DNA from: JBBSEX01 sp038239345
GTDB lineage: Bacteria > Acidobacteriota > Terriglobia > Bryobacterales > Bryobacteraceae
DNA: 64,000 bases
NCBI GenBank assembly: GCA_038239345.1
Contig: JBBSEX010000023.1
Span: 1 to 64,000 of the forward strand
Reading direction: 5' to 3'
Position numbers and translations under genes: made by a program. Shown here in pieces: positions 53,196 to 61,780 of this stretch. How positions within the stretch are numbered: position 1 is the first letter of the stretch; every line of letters starts with the position of its first letter. The notes below the pieces were generated by a model. The model saw nothing but the letters and a program-made list of their open reading frames with translations. It searched no databases and had not been told where the DNA came from.

Positions 53196-55937
53196 CTATG
53201 CCCACTGGGTATAGAAGTTGGTGAGTTCCGCTTCGACGCGATCGTCGGGACAGGGTGGCGGCGGCGCTCCGACCAAGTTCGGAGTCGTATTGGAAAAGCC
53301 TTCAATCGGCCCACGCTTGAAGAATCCCCAGCCACGCAGGCGCAACAGACAACCTCCGCAAAGGCGTAGGGCATCGAAGTCATAATTCATAATGCACTTC
53401 AGATCGCCTTGGTCATGCATGGCGGCTTCCAGATCTCCTCCGGTCGGCGTGGCGTGGGGTAAGTGAAGGAAATGCCCGAACTCGTGTACCGCCGTGCTAA
53501 TTCCGTCTTTGAAGGTACAATCGCCGTGGGAACCCCCAGTATGGCCGTCGGGGCCACTTGGCCTCGTTCCACGATTCACGCACACTTGCCGGGCCAGCGT
53601 TTGACGCTGCGGGAAAGTCGGATGGTCCCAGACTGTAAAGGCGCCGCTTAAGCCCAGATCCGAAATCATACTAATAGCGGCAACCCCCCCGATGCTGCAC
53701 TGCCGCGCGTAGCTTGTACCGTCGGCCTTCAGCGTGTCGAAGAAATGCTGGTAGTGGAAAAAAGTAACTCCTTCGAATGCGTCGGCAAGCACCTTTCTGA
53801 CGTGCATTTCATCGGAAAGGTAAACGAGTTTGGAAATGCGGTAGGAATAGTTCATTTCCGCCCATTCCGCCGGGCTGTCCCGCGGCAGGTTCCAACCTAG
53901 CCAACCGGCCGCTGCAATACGACGCCTAATTTCGGGTTCGATCTTGGTCCGCTGGTCATCCGATAGGATCTCATTATAAAAGCGGACCCTGAGTCTATCG
54001 TCGGCGGTGCCCGCATTTCGCGCTTTAAATTTCCCCCAAACCCTTTTTTGCGAATTGATTTTTCTATCCTTCTCGATATACTCCTTCACTACGGCGCTAA
54101 TAAACGGTTCTTCCACCAGGTCGCGCCCAGGCAGAGTGAATTGCGCCGTGGAAGCCGAAGGCATTACCTGACCAGCCGGACAACCGAACCATTGATCGAA
54201 TCCGCCTAGCTTGGCCCTGACCACTGACGGCACTGTCCCGGTAAGAGTGTTTGTGGTCCAGGTGGTCAACCCCAGACGCCGGCCTCTAGCGTTTTTCTGA
54301 TAAATGGATCCCCGGGCATGGGCATTCGACTCGCCTGCGTTGTCCGGAGCCATCGCATTGGCCAGCAGCTGCTTATATTGCGCTTCGCCCCAATATTGGT
54401 TAGTCCAGATTATCTTGATGCCTCCCAACGCATATTCATTCGTGATTGCGATAAGATCCATCGCGGGCGTATCGTTACTCTTCCGCACGTATCTGGCATC
54501 CACGCGGCGCAGGATATTCACCATCCCGGTTTCGGCGGTGGGCAGCCCCGGATGAGTCAGAATAAGGTTCTGCATCGTGCCGGCGGCATCCAAGGTCGCC
54601 ATATGGCCACCACTCGCCAGGAAGACGCGGAGTTGGTAGGAATCGAGCGCCATCCGGCTCGGCTGAAAGACAATGCCTGTTTGCCCCTTGTAGGGTCCCG
54701 CGGTGGCAGCGTCGCTGATCGATGCCCAGGTTCGTGTAGCGCCTGGTGCGACGGTAAAGGGAAAATTGGCCGCATTGTTATAGGTCGGAAGAACCCTGCT
54801 TGCCCCACCCCGCTTGCCGCCCCTTTCCTCATGGGCGTTCAGACAATCGGGAGGATCGCTCGCGGCGTTTTCCTTATACTTCAACCCCGCAATTACAAAC
54901 GTCAGCGCCTGCGCGGTACATGCGGCCAGGTCGCCCCGGCGCTGCGCCTCCGTTTTATCTTTCCAGTCCCAAAGAAACCTAGCCGGCCCCAAAGCACGTT
55001 TCGCTGCAACTGTCTCTTTGGCGTTTCCGTCGATGTCTTTCAGGGCGATCTTCGCCACGATCGGAATCCTTGGACCCGCTCCCCAGCGAGCTTTGTACCG
55101 CAGGAACGCCAGGTCGCGCCAGGTATACCATTCCTGCAAATGAACGTAGGCGGCATTCGTGGAGCGGAGAGCAATCTCGACCTCGACCGTGGGATCAATC
55201 GCCGCACCGGTATATAATCCATTTACCAGATCGCGTTCATCGCGCGCTGTCAACGGCCGATAATCCGGCAGTACATCCTGGATATCACCCGGCGGGACAA
55301 GCGCCTGCCCGCCCCAACGGAGTTCTATCGAATGGATGAGTACATCGAAGTACGTCCAGGCCGTCGTAATCATGCCCCCTGCAGACTCTACTGTCAAACG
55401 CATCTGGTAAGGCGCGGAGGCGACGTTTGGCACGCCGTCCGGGAATCGCGCGGCATCGCCCGCAATCGTCACGTCACTCCATGGCAAGCTGCCACTGCCC
55501 GAGCCGTCCTCTCCGCCGATCAACTGCTGCGCTGCGGGGGCACGGACTTCTTTAGACCAGATGGGAGCTCCCGGAATTCCAAAGGCCCACACTTCAAACA
55601 ACGCCCGCACTAACAGGTTCGGCTTAACCACTGTCCAGCGAACTTCCACGGCATCCAGTCCGGGAATGAAGTTGAAATGGTTGGCGGCATCGATGGCCGC
55701 GTTGCTTCCCGGATCTTTATTCTGAAACGATTGTGAGGAAGGCCGGGTCCCTCTCGGATCCTGAATCCACAGCTTGGTGATGTATGCGTCCGGCTTGCCG
55801 GGAACACGTAGCGCACTTCGCGCATACATCGGAGCCTTCGCCGATAGTTCCTTGGCAACTTCTTTCGATTCGGGTGCGGTCATCGCCGGTATAACTCGGA
55901 AATCGGCGGGATCGAAAGGCCGTGGGTATGCGCTCAT
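53196..55937 (-). CDS. 913-residue metzincin-like zinc protein
   Basis: Large protein without a signal peptide. Near the C-terminus HEFGHFLHLPH (818-828) gives HExxHxxHxxH: the metzincin consensus HExxHxxGxxH with His in place of the usual Gly. Twenty residues further CIMNYD supplies a Met-turn (Met850). A cysteine-rich patch (CGGC) follows. The first 700 residues are beta-rich and of unknown type, with many Trp and Tyr. The pattern suggests a proteolytic effector with an N-terminal delivery or adhesion part. ATG overlaps the LysM gene stop by 4 bases. Confidence 0.72.
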   Translation of the reverse strand: MSAYPRPFDPADFRVIPAMTAPESKEVAKELSAKAPMYARSALRVPGKPDAYITKLWIQDPRGTRPSSQSFQNKDPGSNAAIDAANHFNFIPGLDAVEVRWTVVKPNLLVRALFEVWAFGIPGAPIWSKEVRAPAAQQLIGGEDGSGSGSLPWSDVTIAGDAARFPDGVPNVASAPYQMRLTVESAGGMITTAWTYFDVLIHSIELRWGGQALVPPGDIQDVLPDYRPLTARDERDLVNGLYTGAAIDPTVEVEIALRSTNAAYVHLQEWYTWRDLAFLRYKARWGAGPRIPIVAKIALKDIDGNAKETVAAKRALGPARFLWDWKDKTEAQRRGDLAACTAQALTFVIAGLKYKENAASDPPDCLNAHEERGGKRGGASRVLPTYNNAANFPFTVAPGATRTWASISDAATAGPYKGQTGIVFQPSRMALDSYQLRVFLASGGHMATLDAAGTMQNLILTHPGLPTAETGMVNILRRVDARYVRKSNDTPAMDLIAITNEYALGGIKIIWTNQYWGEAQYKQLLANAMAPDNAGESNAHARGSIYQKNARGRRLGLTTWTTNTLTGTVPSVVRAKLGGFDQWFGCPAGQVMPSASTAQFTLPGRDLVEEPFISAVVKEYIEKDRKINSQKRVWGKFKARNAGTADDRLRVRFYNEILSDDQRTKIEPEIRRRIAAAGWLGWNLPRDSPAEWAEMNYSYRISKLVYLSDEMHVRKVLADAFEGVTFFHYQHFFDTLKADGTSYARQCSIGGVAAISMISDLGLSGAFTVWDHPTFPQRQTLARQVCVNRGTRPSGPDGHTGGSHGDCTFKDGISTAVHEFGHFLHLPHATPTGGDLEAAMHDQGDLKCIMNYDFDALRLCGGCLLRLRGWGFFKRGPIEGFSNTTPNLVGAPPPPCPDDRVEAELTNFYTQWA

Positions 55938-56602
55938 CCAGCGGACTCCTCAACGTAGGTGAACAGCGATTGCAACTTCTCGCGGGTGGCCGGATCGCTT
56001 TCACCCGTGACGCGAAGGCCGTGATCGCCTTGAAATTCCCGCAGTGCCTTCTTCACGGTCTCGTTGAACTGATCGTCCACGCCGCCGCAAGCATAGCCCA
56101 GATTGCTGAGATGACCCTTCAGGCCGTACGTGGTTTCCACTGGGTCGAGATCGCCCAACCGTAATTTCCAAGTCAGCGCCGACTGATCGCTGGAATCGAT
56201 CCACACTTTTAGCTCCGCGGTTTTCGCACTCAACGGAATTTCTTCTCGCAGACCGCCATCCCCGCCCGTCTCGCCCGAGAAACTCTTTCCCGCCACTTTT
56301 AGTTCATACCGTTTGCCGGCCAGTGGCTGGTTCGCTTCGTCCAGCATTATCTGATCGATCCACTGTTTCATTGTTCGCACCCGAAAGATGTGCGACTGGT
56401 TGGTTTCGCAGGAAAATTCGGCGAGCTCCTTATCGGGAATGTAAAGCTTATCGCCTAGAGCGAGCACGTGGGCGCTGGGACGCAGATTCCGCAGGCCGGA
56501 ATTAGCATCGTGGTTCCAGATTGGTTCCCAAGCGCGAAAGCCGTACTGCTGCGCGATCTGCACAATTGTTTCGGCGCGCTTGACTGTATGGTTTTGCCCC
56601 AA
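55934..56602 (-). CDS. LysM plus peptidoglycan-binding protein
   Basis: 222 residues. Residues 3-55 fit a LysM repeat (HTVKRAETIVQIAQQYGF; LALGDKLYIPD). A central domain of about 70 residues (PLAGKRYELKVAGKSFSG) matches the transthyretin-like modules seen in secretion-cargo proteins. Residues about 150-215 form a PG_binding_1-like helix bundle (LKGHLSNLGYACGGVDDQFN; ALREFQGDHGL). There is no signal peptide, so the cell-wall-binding parts must be exported by another route. Gap of 13 bases to the previous gene. Confidence 0.78.
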   Translation of the reverse strand: MGQNHTVKRAETIVQIAQQYGFRAWEPIWNHDANSGLRNLRPSAHVLALGDKLYIPDKELAEFSCETNQSHIFRVRTMKQWIDQIMLDEANQPLAGKRYELKVAGKSFSGETGGDGGLREEIPLSAKTAELKVWIDSSDQSALTWKLRLGDLDPVETTYGLKGHLSNLGYACGGVDDQFNETVKKALREFQGDHGLRVTGESDPATREKLQSLFTYVEESAG

Positions 56603-56615
56603 AATATTGCTCCTT

Positions 56616-57137
56616 TCAGCGCTCGCCGCGGCGCGCGAGAAACTCCTCCGGCGCCAAGCCGGGGAACGATACCTGACACTTGCCTTCGGGAATTCCGTCG
56701 TGCCGCGCTTGCCCCTGCCGGTCTAATTTGCCATCTACTTTCTTTCCATCGGGAAGAGTCACCGAATACGGCTGTCCCGCTACCGGTTGACCCGCTTCGT
56801 CCAGAAGTTTGATCGTGATCCAGCCGGTGTTTACATGAGTCGATACGCGCCGCAGGGCTGGCCCGTCCGCCTTTGGAAAACGCACCAAACAGGTTCCACA
56901 GGGGACGGGATCGAGACGGACGGAACCTTCGTCGTTTAGCGAGCCTTCACGAATCTGTCCATTGGGCAAGCGAATCCAGTAGGGCTCCCGTGGAACAGGC
57001 TGATCGTTTTCGTCCAGAAGTTGGATGGCAATCCAGCACTTCTGGCAGGGCACTACAACGGGGGGTGGCATCGCGTCGCTTTGTTGCGCGCCAATAGGAT
57101 TTGGCGGACTCAGTTTCGGGGCCGGACGCGAGCTCAT
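56616..57137 (-). CDS. Tandem-repeat protein of secretion-cargo type
   Basis: 173 residues made of two copies of one module: WIAIQLLDENDQPVPREPY (about 32-50) and WITIKLLDEAGQPVAGQPY (about 102-120), each followed by an LP(N/D)G turn, a G-x-L and a P-x-G-x-C-x-V-x-FP close. A Pro-rich leader comes first. The module resembles carboxypeptidase-regulatory/transthyretin-like folds placed beside VgrG or PAAR genes. No signal peptide. It lies 2 bases after the first gene of the cassette. Confidence 0.75.
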   Translation of the reverse strand: MSSRPAPKLSPPNPIGAQQSDAMPPPVVVPCQKCWIAIQLLDENDQPVPREPYWIRLPNGQIREGSLNDEGSVRLDPVPCGTCLVRFPKADGPALRRVSTHVNTGWITIKLLDEAGQPVAGQPYSVTLPDGKKVDGKLDRQGQARHDGIPEGKCQVSFPGLAPEEFLARRGER

Positions 57138-57139
57138 AA

Positions 57140-57481
57140 TTACGAAATCGTTCCGCCCGCCAGCTGGGCTTCCACCTGGTGAACTCTGCCGCCGAGACCG
57201 CCTAGTTCCTCGTCATCGAGAATAAGCCGGGCCCAGCGGAAGTCGGGCGACGATTCCAGCATCCAATCGGCGAGGAATGCGATATGGACGTATTTCTTGA
57301 TCTCGAAAGCTGCGCTTAATCCACGCGTGCGAGCCCGTTCGATTGAGCGCGTCACATGGTGGTGCACGGCGCCCGGCGACGTCATGCGATCGGGATAACA
57401 GGACCAGAGAAACTGCGCAATCCAGCGGTGCAGTTGATCATCTTCAAACACACGCATCTGAGCTGCCCGGATCGTCAGCAC
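57140..57481 (-). CDS. Small helical VgrG-linked-type protein
   Basis: 113 residues from GTG 57481 (product starts MLTIRAAQMRVF). This start lies 33 nt after the likely transcription start, whereas a longer frame reaching 57613 would begin upstream of the -10. It is helical, with the pattern IRAAQM, a FE-type segment, IERARTRGLSAAFEIKKYVHI and a closing WARLILDD. This layout matches short proteins commonly encoded beside VgrG/PAAR spike genes in type VI clusters. A role as adaptor or loader is inferred, not established. Confidence 0.6.
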   Translation of the reverse strand: MLTIRAAQMRVFEDDQLHRWIAQFLWSCYPDRMTSPGAVHHHVTRSIERARTRGLSAAFEIKKYVHIAFLADWMLESSPDFRWARLILDDEELGGLGGRVHQVEAQLAGGTIS

Positions 57482-57520
57482 CAGGAACCCCCAATGGATA
57501 TTCTTTTGTAGAACGGTTGT

Positions 57521-57526
57521 AGTATA
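57521..57526 (-). promoter_or_regulatory. Candidate -10 TATACT of the five-gene cassette
   Basis: TATACT on the minus strand, 39 nt upstream of the GTG at 57481. The -35 is poor. The same 125-base gap also carries the cupin promoter, so regulation may be shared. Confidence 0.4.
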
Positions 57527-57606
57527 GCATAAGTTAATGCGCTTAATTCCGCTCTTTCCCCGGCTCACAGACCAATTAAGAACGGCATTCCGTCTAGAGT
57601 AAAAGA

Positions 57607-57975
57607 ATGACACCCGTCAAGAATCTGGAAATAGAATTGGAATCGATTCGGGATCTTTGGTCGCCCAAAGTCATCGCCCAGGTGAACGATCAATATGTGA
57701 AGCTGGCCAAGCTCAAAGGCGAATTCACTTGGCATAAGCACGACTCCGAAGACGAGCTGTTCCTGCTGGTAAAGGGCGAGCTGACCATTCAATATGAGGG
57801 CGGCCGCAGCGTGTCTTTGAAACAAGGCGATCTGCACGTCGTGCCGAAAAATACCTTGCATAATCCCGTCGCCGCTGAAGAATGCTGGATCGTTCTGATT
57901 GAAACCGTGAGCACCAAACATACTGGAAATGTGGTTTCTCCGGTGACGAAAACGATTGAACAACAACTGGCCTGA
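57607..57975 (+). CDS. Cupin-domain protein
   Basis: 122 residues, single cupin barrel. Motif 1 appears as WHKHDSEDELFLLVKGE, supplying two His and a Glu; motif 2 is HVVPKNTLHNP with a third His, so a divalent metal is likely bound. Small cupins of this type act as isomerases, dioxygenases or sugar-binding proteins; nothing here selects one. Divergent from the five-gene cassette. Its TGA (57973-57975) is directly followed by the stop of the permease gene on the other strand. Confidence 0.88.
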   Translation: MTPVKNLEIELESIRDLWSPKVIAQVNDQYVKLAKLKGEFTWHKHDSEDELFLLVKGELTIQYEGGRSVSLKQGDLHVVPKNTLHNPVAAEECWIVLIETVSTKHTGNVVSPVTKTIEQQLA

Positions 57976-59113
57976 CTAGCCCTCCAGATACCTCGGAATG
58001 TTCATCGTGGTAATGCGCCGGTTGCCTTTCAGCAGCAGCAACGCCTTCAGACCTTGAGCGCGCTGGTTGTGAAGAATGTAGTGATACCATTTGTGCTCCA
58101 CTAATTCAGGAACCAGAACCGTGATGTCGCGCTTGGGGTTTTGAGCGCTTAGCTCCAGCACGTATTCGACGATCGGAACGATGACATTGCGAAATGGTGA
58201 GTTGATGCAAACCAACTGCGGAACCGGCCGGCCGGAATCGCGGACAGGCTCCTCTACCAAGCGCGTCCAAGCTTCCGCCAAGCCGTCGGGATTTTCATCG
58301 AATAAAACGCGAACCGCTCTCACGCCGGTCGATAACCCGATCGCGAAGCGCAATCCTTTCGCGCTGATCTTCTTCCAGCGATCGACTGGAACCACCACCA
58401 GCGGTTGATTGATCGAAGCGGTCGATAGTGGCGCCGTCTCGGTAATCTCCGCCGCGACCGACCGGAAGTGGCTCTTGATCGCCACCATAACTCCGATCAA
58501 CATGGGAATAAGAAGCACCGTAATCCACGCGCCATCCAGGAACTTGGCGAATAACACCACAACCACAGTAATGCCGGTGGCGGCGGCACCCAGGCCGTTA
58601 ATCAGCATGTACTGATTAGCTTTGGGGTCGGCCACTTGCGCCAGTGCCAAACCATCCCGGCTTGCGAAAGAGTGAACGCCAGAAATGCACCCACGGCGTA
58701 GAGCGGAATCAGCCGGTCGGTAACGCCACCGAATATGGCCAGCAGGATCGCCGCCAGGATGGTCAGCAAATAGATTCCCTGTGAGTAGACCAGACGGCGG
58801 CCGCGCAGAGAAAACGCGTAGGGTAGATAGCCGTTTTGCGAGATGACGCGGCAGAGACGCGGGAAGTCGGCGAAAGCGGTGTTGGCGGAAAGAGCTAGAA
58901 GGATGACGATGCTGATGCTGATCGGGAAAATATAAGCGATTCCGGCCGCTCCAAGCGGGATCAAAAGTGTGAGCGCCGCTTCCGGCCCGTAAGCCGCCGA
59001 ACTCAGTGCGTCGAGGCCAAAAAAATCGGGATGCCCGACAGCGGTCCCACTCGCTCGCCGCGATCGTTGTCGGATCGCAACGGGGGACCAAATAAGAAGT
59101 CGAGTACGGACAT
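57976..59113 (-). pseudogene. YdaO-like APC permease, two frame breaks
   Basis: The natural start is ATG 59111-59113 (MSVLDFLFGPPLRSDND). After codon 30 the frame is lost at a T7 tract (59019-59025 on the plus strand as A7). The correct continuation (GLDALSSAAYGPEAALTL) follows in another frame through helices about 58964-58650, then a second change near 58629-58645 shifts to ADPKANQYMLINGLG and the long cytoplasmic C-terminus. All parts of an APC permease of the YdaO/potassium-import type are recognisable. The homopolymer suggests slippage or a base-call error. Confidence 0.65.
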
Positions 59114-59221
59114 GTCTACAGCATAGTGGAAGGTCTAGATCGTTTGGCCCAATATTTACGCGGACGGACGGAACGCCTGTTAGAATGCACTAGTTCATTG
59201 ACTATCGAAGGAGAAAGAAGT

Positions 59222-59389
59222 ATGACCGACGACGAAATCCGCGCTGAGATAGCCAGGCAAATTCACGATGCTCTTGCGCTTGTGGCCGCCGCGCTCCGGC
59301 ACGAGGCCGCGCAACCGGGAGGTCCGGTGGCAAGGATAACTCTCGACCGTACGGCCACTGCCGTCGAGAATGTGGTGAAGGCCGAGTGA
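59222..59389 (+). CDS. 55-residue hypothetical
   Basis: A small gene from ATG 59222 with a strong AAGGAGAAAGAAG ribosome site. The product is one or two amphipathic helices (MTDDEIRAEIARQIHDAL; ALVAAALRHEAA) and a short basic tail. No family recognised. The good ribosome site argues that it is expressed. It lies between the broken permease gene and the converging cyclophilin gene. Confidence 0.55.
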   Translation: MTDDEIRAEIARQIHDALALVAAALRHEAAQPGGPVARITLDRTATAVENVVKAE

Positions 59390-59407
59390 TCCGGAAAGCG
59401 ATGAGTA

Positions 59408-60793
59408 CTAACTCTTACCCTGCACGGCAATCCACAGCGTTTGGGGAATCGCATTACCGCCAAGCGTCACCACTACCGGTTGATCGCCGCCAGGTGAGTT
59501 GGCTGGAATCACTGCATTGAATTGGTACAGGCCGACGAGGCCCGGCGCAAGCCCGGCATACGAGACCTGCGCCGAACTCGACCCGATATTGAACTGCACC
59601 GCTGTCGATAATGTCGTCGGCCCTTGCACGATCTGGCCGGCGATCGGGGTCGCGCTCTGATCGACAGGACCAAAGCCAATTCCGTAAAAAGTAACGGTCT
59701 CACCGGGCACCGCCGGGGACGCCGTGGTGCCGGGGATGTTACCGCTACTGACGAATTGGCCGCCCGCGGAGTGTGTGGCGGCAACATACTGCTTGCCATC
59801 GACGTTAAACGATGCGGGTGCCAAAATCCCCGGTGCCAACGGCGCGAGAGTCAACTTCCCGGCGGCACTCGCCTGTCCGTTATATGTGACTACTACTGAA
59901 ACCGCACCGTCGCTACGAACGCTAGCCGGCACTTGCGCGTTAACCTGCGTAGCGCTAATGAAAGTTACATAAGCCGCCTGTCCATCCACCGTCACGCTGA
60001 CGTCGTCGAGCGAGGTCGGCGCTTTTCCATCCTTGAAGTCGCTATCGGCCCATGTCCGGCTCGTGCCACCCGCAAGGTTTGATCCGTAGATCTCGATATG
60101 CGAACCCGCTGTCGCCGTCGCCGATCCTCCAAAGGCGGTGGCAGAGATCACTCCATTCGTCCCGATCGCCGGCCCCTGCGGCAACACGCGAATCGTTTGC
60201 ACGATAACGAGGTTGGCGGCTTGGGGCGTGCCGGCGGTGTAATCGATCAGCGGAATTTGATCGAACGGCGATTGATAGACGCCGGTCGGAGTTGGCAGAT
60301 TATTGATTGCGTCCATAACCGCTAAGCCCGCCGCGTTGGTGATTCTTCCAAACACCGTGAAGCCGCCATTCTGCGTATTCAGAGTCTTGGAATTATCGAT
60401 GACATTGAAGAACCATTGATCGGTGGCGCTGTTGGGGTCTCCATCGGCCTTTGCCATCGCCAACGTCCCGCGAATATTGGAAACGCCGAACTCGTTCTTC
60501 ACCGCCGGGTCGGTCGGTATTTTCACGAAAGTATTGTTCACTACGTTGTAGCCCCCGCCCTGAATGATGAAACTAGGAACGGAGCGATGGATCAGCGAAT
60601 TGTCGAAATTACCCCGATTCACGTAATTCAGAAAGTTGGCGACGGTCATGGGAGCCTGGCTTTGCAGCAGCGTAACATCAATGTCGCCCAGAGTGGTATG
60701 AAAGCGTGCCACGGGTAGAGGCGTACTCTGGCCCGGAAGCGCCGCTGGAAGAAGGGAAAAAAGTAGAAAAACTACGGTATGACGAAGATTCAT
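59408..60793 (-). CDS. Cyclophilin-type prolyl isomerase with Solibacter-type C-domain
   Basis: 461 residues with a signal peptide (about 1-21). Residues about 25-215 are a cyclophilin: HRSVPSFIIQGGGY has the catalytic Arg-region, and GTLAMAKADGDPNSATDQW follows the family except that the usual Phe-Phe pair begins with Trp. The second half (about 225-455) is beta-rich and ends YAGLAPGLVGLYQFNAVIP and PVVVTLGGN, matching the C-terminal domain described from Solibacter (TIGR03437). It should act on exported proteins; the C-domain may bind the envelope. Confidence 0.9.
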   Translation of the reverse strand: MNLRHTVVFLLFSLLPAALPGQSTPLPVARFHTTLGDIDVTLLQSQAPMTVANFLNYVNRGNFDNSLIHRSVPSFIIQGGGYNVVNNTFVKIPTDPAVKNEFGVSNIRGTLAMAKADGDPNSATDQWFFNVIDNSKTLNTQNGGFTVFGRITNAAGLAVMDAINNLPTPTGVYQSPFDQIPLIDYTAGTPQAANLVIVQTIRVLPQGPAIGTNGVISATAFGGSATATAGSHIEIYGSNLAGGTSRTWADSDFKDGKAPTSLDDVSVTVDGQAAYVTFISATQVNAQVPASVRSDGAVSVVVTYNGQASAAGKLTLAPLAPGILAPASFNVDGKQYVAATHSAGGQFVSSGNIPGTTASPAVPGETVTFYGIGFGPVDQSATPIAGQIVQGPTTLSTAVQFNIGSSSAQVSYAGLAPGLVGLYQFNAVIPANSPGGDQPVVVTLGGNAIPQTLWIAVQGKS

Positions 60794-60819
60794 GGAGCTA
60801 TTCGAAGTTTACCGTATAG

Positions 60820-61386
60820 CTAATCCGGGAAGAGATAAAGCAGAACGTCCACCTGGGTTGCGCCCGGCCCGGTCCCGCCATTTGTGATCTTCAGCGTCAG
60901 ATGCCGGCTGAAATTCAGCGGCTGGTTCCATTGGGACCAGGAGTCCCCGACGCTGTCGATCTGGCTGATTTCCTGCTTGCCGCCACCTTTCTGATCGCCG
61001 TAGATCGTAATCGCCGCCGAGCCATTTTGAGGCGCGATTGTTCTGGCGTACACCACGATGTGACGGTAGTGCTCGACATCCTGCTCTTCATAAACAACAT
61101 GCTCGCTGGGGTTCACCTGGCGGTATTCGATAACTCGCCCACCTTTTGAGGTCTTCCCTTCTGACGGTCCTAAATGAGAAGTGATGGAGGCCAGGACTAC
61201 GCCAATGAGCAGAAAGCCGAACAATAACGTTCCCTGGCCGCGGAGGTACGTCTTCCAGGTGGAAATGCTTGTGGGCAATTTTCGCCCTACTTTGCGAAGC
61301 AGCGCACGAATTAAAAAATAGGCCACCACTGCGGCCAGCGCGATTATCGTGTAAGTCTTGAGCTCTGCCAAACTGAAGCCGAACAT
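60820..61386 (-). CDS. Membrane-anchored hypothetical protein
   Basis: 188 residues. Two hydrophobic helices at about 12-30 and 53-70 flank a basic loop, and the C-terminal 115 residues form a soluble beta-sandwich-like domain (VIEYRQVNPSEHVVYEE; LTLKITNGGTGPGATQVDVLL). The tail could face the periplasm. A GGAAGGCGG ribosome site precedes ATG. No family recognised; it follows the cyclophilin gene by 26 bases upstream on the same strand, so the two may be co-transcribed. Confidence 0.65.
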   Translation of the reverse strand: MFGFSLAELKTYTIIALAAVVAYFLIRALLRKVGRKLPTSISTWKTYLRGQGTLLFGFLLIGVVLASITSHLGPSEGKTSKGGRVIEYRQVNPSEHVVYEEQDVEHYRHIVVYARTIAPQNGSAAITIYGDQKGGGKQEISQIDSVGDSWSQWNQPLNFSRHLTLKITNGGTGPGATQVDVLLYLFPD

Positions 61387-61455
61387 TCTGCCGCCTTCCG
61401 GACTTCGGAGGTAATCAATATACTAAAATCTCCGCAAGCCGCGTTCTGTATGCGC

Positions 61456-61513
61456 TTGACAGTATGTGTGTATACCATTACCATACGGCTAGGATACGGC
61501 AAATACCCGTATC
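61456..61513 (+). promoter_or_regulatory. Promoter and operator of the ribbon-helix-helix gene
   Basis: TTGACA (61456-61461) and TACCAT (61479-61484) with a 17-nt spacer. Across and after the -10 lie ATACGGC (61483-61489), a second copy at 61494-61500 exactly 11 bp on, and an inverted dyad GATACGG N7 CCGTATC (61493-61513). The 11-bp spacing and the dyad are typical for a ribbon-helix-helix repressor controlling its own gene. Confidence 0.7.
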
Positions 61514-61522
61514 GAAAATTCT

Positions 61523-61756
61523 ATGGCAACTACCAAAGTGACAGTGAACTTACCGGATGAGACTGTGAGCGCCCTCAAGAGCATTGCCAGTGCACGTGGA
61601 ACCACTGTGACGGAAGCTCTTCGACAGGTGATTGAAAGCCAGCGATTTTTGGATGGCGAGGTCCAAAAAGGGAATGATCTGCTGATTCAAAACCCAAAGG
61701 ATAATACCGTTCGGCAGGTTGTCTTCAACGCACCGCCAAAGAGTGCAGCGCGCTAA
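61523..61756 (+). CDS. Ribbon-helix-helix DNA-binding protein
   Basis: 77 residues. TKVTVNLPDETVSALKSIA with ARGTTVTEALRQVIESQ is a compact ribbon-helix-helix domain (beta strand at residues 4-10, two helices), the fold of MetJ/Arc and many antitoxins. The C-terminal 30 residues are flexible. The upstream dyad suggests autorepression. A small membrane-protein gene follows 24 bases later. This could be an antitoxin-like or phage-like regulator; no toxin domain is evident. Confidence 0.82.
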   Translation: MATTKVTVNLPDETVSALKSIASARGTTVTEALRQVIESQRFLDGEVQKGNDLLIQNPKDNTVRQVVFNAPPKSAAR

Positions 61757-61780
61757 AGATCGCCTTTCGCGATAACCGAT

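Noticed and set aside
59114..59221. c-di-AMP (ydaO) riboswitch upstream of the YdaO-like gene
   Set aside because: The 108-base gap shows no conserved ydaO-type core that could be recognised by eye.
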